Positions 59,454-64,000 of a stretch of DNA of 64,000 nt are shown one piece after another. Below the pieces are notes generated by a model. It ran no database searches. It was not told the DNA's origin and saw only the letters and a program-made list of their open reading frames with translations. Source of the stretch: an uncultured Prevotella sp. Its GTDB lineage: Bacteria > Bacteroidota > Bacteroidia > Bacteroidales > Bacteroidaceae. The position numbers and the translations under genes are program-made. Numbering within the stretch: the stretch's first letter is position 1; every line of letters starts with the position of its first letter. The stretch is from NCBI GenBank assembly GCA_934183135.1, contig CAKPRX010000001.1, forward strand, positions 16,925 through 80,924, written 5' to 3'.

Positions 59454-62384
59454 ATGAGAACAACCATCTTACAGAGACTGAGCCGAGGCTTGGCCACAGG
59501 GCTGGCCCTCTTGGCCGTGGCAATGCCATCGCTGGCCAAGGAGTACAAGTACCAGAGCGTCAAGGGCGACCCCATGCAGACACGCATCTACACCCTTGAC
59601 AACGGTCTGAAAGTGTATCTGAGCGTAAACAAGGAGAAACCGCGCATCCAGACCTACATTGCCGTGCGCACCGGCTCGCGCAACGACCCGGCCGAGACCA
59701 CCGGTCTGGCCCACTACCTGGAGCACCTCATGTTCAAGGGCACCCAGCAGTTTGGCACCACCGACTATGCCAAGGAGAAGCCCTATCTGGACGACATAGA
59801 GCAGCGCTACGAGAAGTATCGCCGCCTGACAGACCCTACCCAGCGTAAGCAGGCTTACCACGAGATAGACTCGGTGTCGCAGTTGGCCGCCCGCTACAAC
59901 ATCCCCAACGAGTACGACAAGCTCATGGCCTCTATCGGCGCCGACGGCACCAACGCCTATACCAGCAACGATGTAACCTGCTATACCGAGGACATCCCCT
60001 CTAACGAGGTGGCCAACTGGTCACGCATCCAGGCCGACCGCTTCAAGCACATGGTGATACGTGGATTCCACACTGAGCTTGAGGCCGTGTACGAAGAGTA
60101 CAACATAGGCTTGGCTCAGGACAACCGCAAGATGTGGGCTGCCGTCAACAAGCTGCTCTACCCCACCCACCCCTATGGCACGCAGACCACCATCGGTACG
60201 CAGGAGCACCTGAAGAACCCCTCTATCGTCAATATCAAGAACTACTTCAACCGCTACTATGTGCCCAACAACGTGGCCATCTGTATGGCCGGCGATATGG
60301 ACCCCGACAAGGTCATTGCCACCATCGACGAGTACTTTGGCGACTGGAAAGCCAGCCCTAACCTTACACGCCCCGAGTATGCGCCGCTCAAGCCCATCAC
60401 CGAGCCACGCGACACCAGCGTGGTGGGCCAGGAAGCAGCCATGGTAACCCTGGCATGGCGTGTGCCCCAGGCCAACTCGCTGGCTGCCGATACCCTCGAC
60501 ATCCTGGGTAACCTGATATACAACGGCAAGGCCGGCCTAATAGACCTCAACCTCACCCAGCCTATGAAGATACAGGCTGCCGGCAGTGGCTATGAGGGTC
60601 TGCACGACTATGGCAGTTTTCTGCTCATTGGTCTGCCTAAAAAAGGTCAGACGCTCGACGAGGTCAAGGCGCTGATGCTGGACCAGGTGGCCAAACTGCG
60701 CCGCGGCGAGTTCGACGACAGCCTGCTGCCCTCTATCATTAACAACTACAAGGTACAGCAGTATCGCGCCCTGGAGAGCAATTCGGCACGCGCCAACATG
60801 TTTGTCGATGCCTTCATCAATGAGCAGAAGTGGAGCGATGTAGTGACACGTCTCGACCGTATATCGCACATCACCAAGGCGCAGATTGTGGCCTTTGCTA
60901 ACCGTTATCTCGGCGATAACAGCTACATCACCGTATACAAGCGCCAGGGCGTTGACTCTACCCAGAAGAAGATAGACAAACCCGCCATTACCGCCATTCC
61001 AAGCAACAGAGAGTATCAGAGCAAGTTTGTTGCCGAGATTAAAGACTCTAAAGTGGAACCTATACAGCCGCAGTTCCTGGACTTCAAGCGCGACCTTACA
61101 TTCGCCAAGACCAAGAAAGGCCTTCCCGTGATATACCGCCACAACAGCGACAACGGCCTGGGTACCCTGGTTCTGTACTGGAGGATGGGTATTGCCGCTG
61201 ACAAGCGCTACAGCGTGGCTGCCGACTATCTCGACTACATCGGCACACAGACCCGCACCCTGGCGCAGATAAAGAAAGAGCTCTACAGTCTGGGTTGCAG
61301 CACCAGTTTCATAACCAATGACGATGACATTTACATCATTATCTCCGGACTGGACGAGAGTATGCCCAAGGCACTGGCTCTCACCGAGGACATCATGCAC
61401 AATGCCAAGGCCGACGCCAAGGCATATACCGACATGGTGAACATCTACGCCAAGGACTTCGAGGATAACAAGAAAAATCAGCGTGCCAATTTCAACGCGC
61501 TGCGTCAGCTGGGCCGCTACGGCGACTACAACAGCCAGCGCAACCGCATGAGCCTCGACGAGATGCGCAACACAGACCCACAGACACTGATAGACCTCAT
61601 CAAGGCACTGCCCAGCTACCAGCACGAGATACTCTACTATGGCCCACGCAGCGTCAAGGAGCTCATAGCCCTCTGCGACAAGCAACACCCAACGCCTAAG
61701 AAACTGGCCGCGCCCCTTGCCAACAAGGAATACCAGGAACAGCCCACTCCGCAGAACGAGGTATGGATAGCTCCCTACGATGCCAAGAACATCTATATGA
61801 TGATGTACAACAATGAGAACAAGGCCTGGAAACCCGAGGAGGCTCCCGTGGCAGCCCTCTTCAACAGCTATTTTGGCGGCGGCATGAACACCGTAGTATT
61901 CCAGGAGCTGCGCGAGGCACGCGGACTGGCCTATAGCGCTGGTGCCTACTACAACTACACGCCCATGAAGGGTCACCCCGAGTATGGCACAACCACTATC
62001 ATCTCACAGAATGACAAGATGATGGACTGCATCCGTGTATTCAAGGAGATACTGGACACCATCCCGCAGAGCGAGAAGGCCTTTGAACTGGCCAAGCAGT
62101 CGCTCGCTAAGCAGTTGGCCAGCGAGCGTACCACCAAGTTTGGCATTATCAACCGTTATCTATATTCCCGTGAGCGTGGCATCGACTACGACCTGAACGA
62201 GAAGATATACAAAGCCCTGCCAAACATTACCCTGCAGGACATCGTGAACTTCGAGAAGCAGACCATGGCCAACAAGCCTTACCGCTATCTTATCCTCGGC
62301 GACGAGAAGAACCTCGACATGAAAGCCCTGGAGAAGATTGGCCCCATCCGCAGGCTGTCTACCGAGGAGATATTCGGTTACTGA
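59454..62384 (+). CDS. Secreted M16-family zinc metallopeptidase, second copy
   Basis: The 976-residue protein has a signal peptide (about 1-28). HYLEH at 87-91 is the inverted zinc motif, and the distal Glu lies in ELEAVYEEYN. A second, inactive-looking M16 repeat begins near 540. It shares layout with the 36094 protein but is clearly different in sequence. It is likely periplasmic and degrades peptides. No TAnnTTTG box was found in the 182 bases upstream. A strong terminator follows. Confidence 0.93.
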   Translation: MRTTILQRLSRGLATGLALLAVAMPSLAKEYKYQSVKGDPMQTRIYTLDNGLKVYLSVNKEKPRIQTYIAVRTGSRNDPAETTGLAHYLEHLMFKGTQQFGTTDYAKEKPYLDDIEQRYEKYRRLTDPTQRKQAYHEIDSVSQLAARYNIPNEYDKLMASIGADGTNAYTSNDVTCYTEDIPSNEVANWSRIQADRFKHMVIRGFHTELEAVYEEYNIGLAQDNRKMWAAVNKLLYPTHPYGTQTTIGTQEHLKNPSIVNIKNYFNRYYVPNNVAICMAGDMDPDKVIATIDEYFGDWKASPNLTRPEYAPLKPITEPRDTSVVGQEAAMVTLAWRVPQANSLAADTLDILGNLIYNGKAGLIDLNLTQPMKIQAAGSGYEGLHDYGSFLLIGLPKKGQTLDEVKALMLDQVAKLRRGEFDDSLLPSIINNYKVQQYRALESNSARANMFVDAFINEQKWSDVVTRLDRISHITKAQIVAFANRYLGDNSYITVYKRQGVDSTQKKIDKPAITAIPSNREYQSKFVAEIKDSKVEPIQPQFLDFKRDLTFAKTKKGLPVIYRHNSDNGLGTLVLYWRMGIAADKRYSVAADYLDYIGTQTRTLAQIKKELYSLGCSTSFITNDDDIYIIISGLDESMPKALALTEDIMHNAKADAKAYTDMVNIYAKDFEDNKKNQRANFNALRQLGRYGDYNSQRNRMSLDEMRNTDPQTLIDLIKALPSYQHEILYYGPRSVKELIALCDKQHPTPKKLAAPLANKEYQEQPTPQNEVWIAPYDAKNIYMMMYNNENKAWKPEEAPVAALFNSYFGGGMNTVVFQELREARGLAYSAGAYYNYTPMKGHPEYGTTTIISQNDKMMDCIRVFKEILDTIPQSEKAFELAKQSLAKQLASERTTKFGIINRYLYSRERGIDYDLNEKIYKALPNITLQDIVNFEKQTMANKPYRYLILGDEKNLDMKALEKIGPIRRLSTEEIFGY

Positions 62385-62403
62385 TAACACCACCATGACA
62401 TCT

Positions 62404-62447
62404 ATAAGGGGGACTGCGCCACTGGGTGCGCTCCCCCTTATTGTTTT
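62404..62447 (+). terminator. Intrinsic terminator after the second M16 gene
   Basis: A 10-bp perfect stem (ATAAGGGGGA with TCCCCCTTAT, 18-base loop that may pair further) is followed by TGTTTT, 19 bases after the stop. Confidence 0.75.
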
Positions 62448-62458
62448 AGAAGCATAAC

Positions 62459-63979
62459 ATGAAAACCAAGATTATAGCCTTACTCATAGCCTGTATGCAG
62501 GCTACCGCCCTCTGTGCCCAGAGCGAGGGTCATCTGTATGGCCGGGTCCTACACTTTGCCCGCCAGGGCTGCGCCGACAGCCTCTTCTGCTATCTGGACC
62601 GTATGGCCACGCTCTACGGCGGACGCGACCTCAACCTCTATCCCTGTCTGCTCTTAGACACCCAGCTACGCCCCTACCACGGCGATGCTCGGTGGAAAAC
62701 CTGCATGGCCCGATACCGTACGGCCAAGCATGAAGCCGAGGACAGACAGCAGCGCACCTGCCAGACTGACACCGCGACCAAGGCCGACAACACCCCCATC
62801 GTTAACCACTACGACATAGACCTCACCATCGATATGGCAGCCAAGCGCTTCAGCGTGCGAGCCGACATAGACATCGACTTCCGCGGCCAACGTTATGCCG
62901 ACCTGTACCTGTGGCGGCACACACAGATAGACAAGATGGCCCTTGGCGGTCAGTCGGCTCGCTACGAGTTTGCCCCTAACATCGCGGCACCATGGATAAG
63001 CGACTCGGGGCGGCTACGCATCTATGCCGGAAACGCTCAAGGGTGCGCACGCATCACCACCGCCTATACCGGACGGCTCGACAGCATACCCGATGACAGC
63101 TTTGCCACCTGCGACAGCAGCATGGTGATGCTCACCTACTACATGGGCTGGTATCCCGCCGACATTAACCACGACCTGTCGACTGCCAACATTAACATAC
63201 ACCTCTCCACCGACTGGCCGGTCACCGGCTCTGGCATCATGGCCCACAAGGCGGGTGCCTGGCACATGAGCCAGCCCTGGCAGCAGTCTGACTATACCAT
63301 CATTGCCTCGCCTACCCTCAAACAGAGGGCCATTAGCCACCACGGACGCACCATCGAGGTGGTAAGTCTTGGTTTCCCCGAAGCCGATGCCGACTCGGTG
63401 GCACACAACAGTGCCGACATCTACGACCTCTATAGCCGCCTCTTCCGCCACACCCCCGATAGTCGTCAGCTGCGCATCTTCCTCTTCTCGGCTGATGGCC
63501 AGGGCGCTTTCAGCCGACGCAACTTCATCATGTGCTGCTGCCAGCGCTACAACGAGTGGCTCTACCAGTTGCTCGCCCACGAGATAGGGCACTTCTGGTG
63601 GCGGTCAGCTCCCGTAGACCGATGGGAAGACTGGCTCAACGAGAGCTTTGCCGAGTACAGTTCGCTCTGCGCCATCGAGCACCACATGGGCAAGCCCGTA
63701 TTGGGCGACTATGTCGAGGCATACCGCGAGTGGGCCCGCACGGCCTGTCCCATCAAGGGCCTGGCCCGCCAGGCCAATGGCGCCCAGCACACGTTCTATC
63801 ACAAAGGTGCCATACTGCTCTACGACCTGCAGCAGCGCATCGGCAACAAGGCTTTCTTCGACCTGCTACACCGCCTCACCACTAAGGAGATTGGCAACCA
63901 GGCTGCCTTCGAGGCCGAGGTCAGCCGCAGCCTGGGCCAGGACACCTACAGATGGATAAACCGCAGACTAAACGAATAG
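62459..63979 (+). CDS. Secreted M1-like zinc metallopeptidase
   Basis: The 506-residue protein has a signal peptide (about 1-20, ending LCAQ). The zinc motif HEIGHFWW near 374-381 and the downstream Glu in NESFAEYSSL near 394 match the gluzincin M1 pattern HExxH-18-E. The N-terminal half is beta-rich (YDIDLTIDMAAKRFSVRADI) as in M1 N-domains. The GAMEN exopeptidase motif is not seen, so it may be an M1-like endopeptidase or have a different specificity. It starts 12 bases after the terminator of the M16 gene. Confidence 0.85.
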   Translation: MKTKIIALLIACMQATALCAQSEGHLYGRVLHFARQGCADSLFCYLDRMATLYGGRDLNLYPCLLLDTQLRPYHGDARWKTCMARYRTAKHEAEDRQQRTCQTDTATKADNTPIVNHYDIDLTIDMAAKRFSVRADIDIDFRGQRYADLYLWRHTQIDKMALGGQSARYEFAPNIAAPWISDSGRLRIYAGNAQGCARITTAYTGRLDSIPDDSFATCDSSMVMLTYYMGWYPADINHDLSTANINIHLSTDWPVTGSGIMAHKAGAWHMSQPWQQSDYTIIASPTLKQRAISHHGRTIEVVSLGFPEADADSVAHNSADIYDLYSRLFRHTPDSRQLRIFLFSADGQGAFSRRNFIMCCCQRYNEWLYQLLAHEIGHFWWRSAPVDRWEDWLNESFAEYSSLCAIEHHMGKPVLGDYVEAYREWARTACPIKGLARQANGAQHTFYHKGAILLYDLQQRIGNKAFFDLLHRLTTKEIGNQAAFEAEVSRSLGQDTYRWINRRLNE

Positions 63980-64000
63980 CAGGAAGAAACAGAAAGGGGA

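Overview
This window looks like a chromosomal piece of a Bacteroidales bacterium, most probably a Prevotella-like (Prevotellaceae) gut or oral organism. The reasons are: promoters of the Bacteroidetes type (TTTG, about 19 nt, TAnnTTTG) upstream of many genes; a type IX secretion gene (porQ); secreted proteins whose C-termini look like T9SS sorting tails; a porQ-cmk pair; a DUF1573 protein; a DUF4954 protein; and an extra 663-residue NagB/PIG-L fusion next to a normal nagB. Genes are GC-rich except the first kilobase, which is visibly AT-rich. No rRNA, CRISPR array, transposase or phage gene was seen. LAYOUT. 1-1.3 kb: the tail of a Crp/Fnr-type regulator, an AT-rich short-chain dehydrogenase and two tRNAs (Glu-CTC, Ser-GGA). 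1.3-5.7 kb: a minus-strand operon (TonB-like protein, polyprenyl synthase, TatD) divergent from porQ-cmk. 5.7-10 kb: a minus-strand group made of an SLH-domain secreted protein, a GH29 alpha-fucosidase and a small conserved protein. 10-12 kb: an NCS2 uracil/xanthine permease and intergenic repeat copy A. 12-20.2 kb: a 7-TM/HTH protein followed by a compact five-gene run: Cache-like/HAMP/SpoIIE phosphatase fused to a HATPase, RelA/SpoT-type synthetase, HD (SpoT/MESH1-type) hydrolase, STAS anti-anti-sigma protein and a membrane protein with a nucleotide-binding domain. This run is the strongest candidate for an undescribed signalling system. 20.2-23.5 kb: repeat copy B, then a response regulator - histidine kinase - GNAT operon. 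23.7-31 kb: GH35 beta-galactosidase, clpB and an M6 metalloprotease. 31-39 kb: an OPT transporter driven by a tandem 84-bp promoter array, a helicase with an internal DnaQ-like exonuclease, and an M16 peptidase driven by a second array of the same family in reverse orientation. 39-47 kb: repeat copy C, ispH, DUF1573 and a giant alpha-2-macroglobulin-like protein. 47-53 kb: basic secretory protease, NagB fusion, nagB and a CotH-type protein. 53-64 kb: a diverged palindromic intergenic region (D), sialate O-acetylesterase, hflX, DUF4954, a second M16 peptidase and an M1-like peptidase. HOW IT FITS TOGETHER. Fucosidase, beta-galactosidase, sialate O-acetylesterase and two NagB-type proteins fit a life on host mucin or other glycoconjugates. 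Many secreted proteases (M6, M16 x2, BSP, M1-like), with the PorQ link to T9SS, fit peptide use together with the OPT transporter. The most unusual non-coding content is a family of about 500-bp intergenic elements (A, B, C) with three nested inverted repeats, one of which shows a compensatory base change between copies, and a family of promoter-carrying repeats (two tandem arrays plus one solo copy). All functions are inferred from sequence reading; no database search was run.
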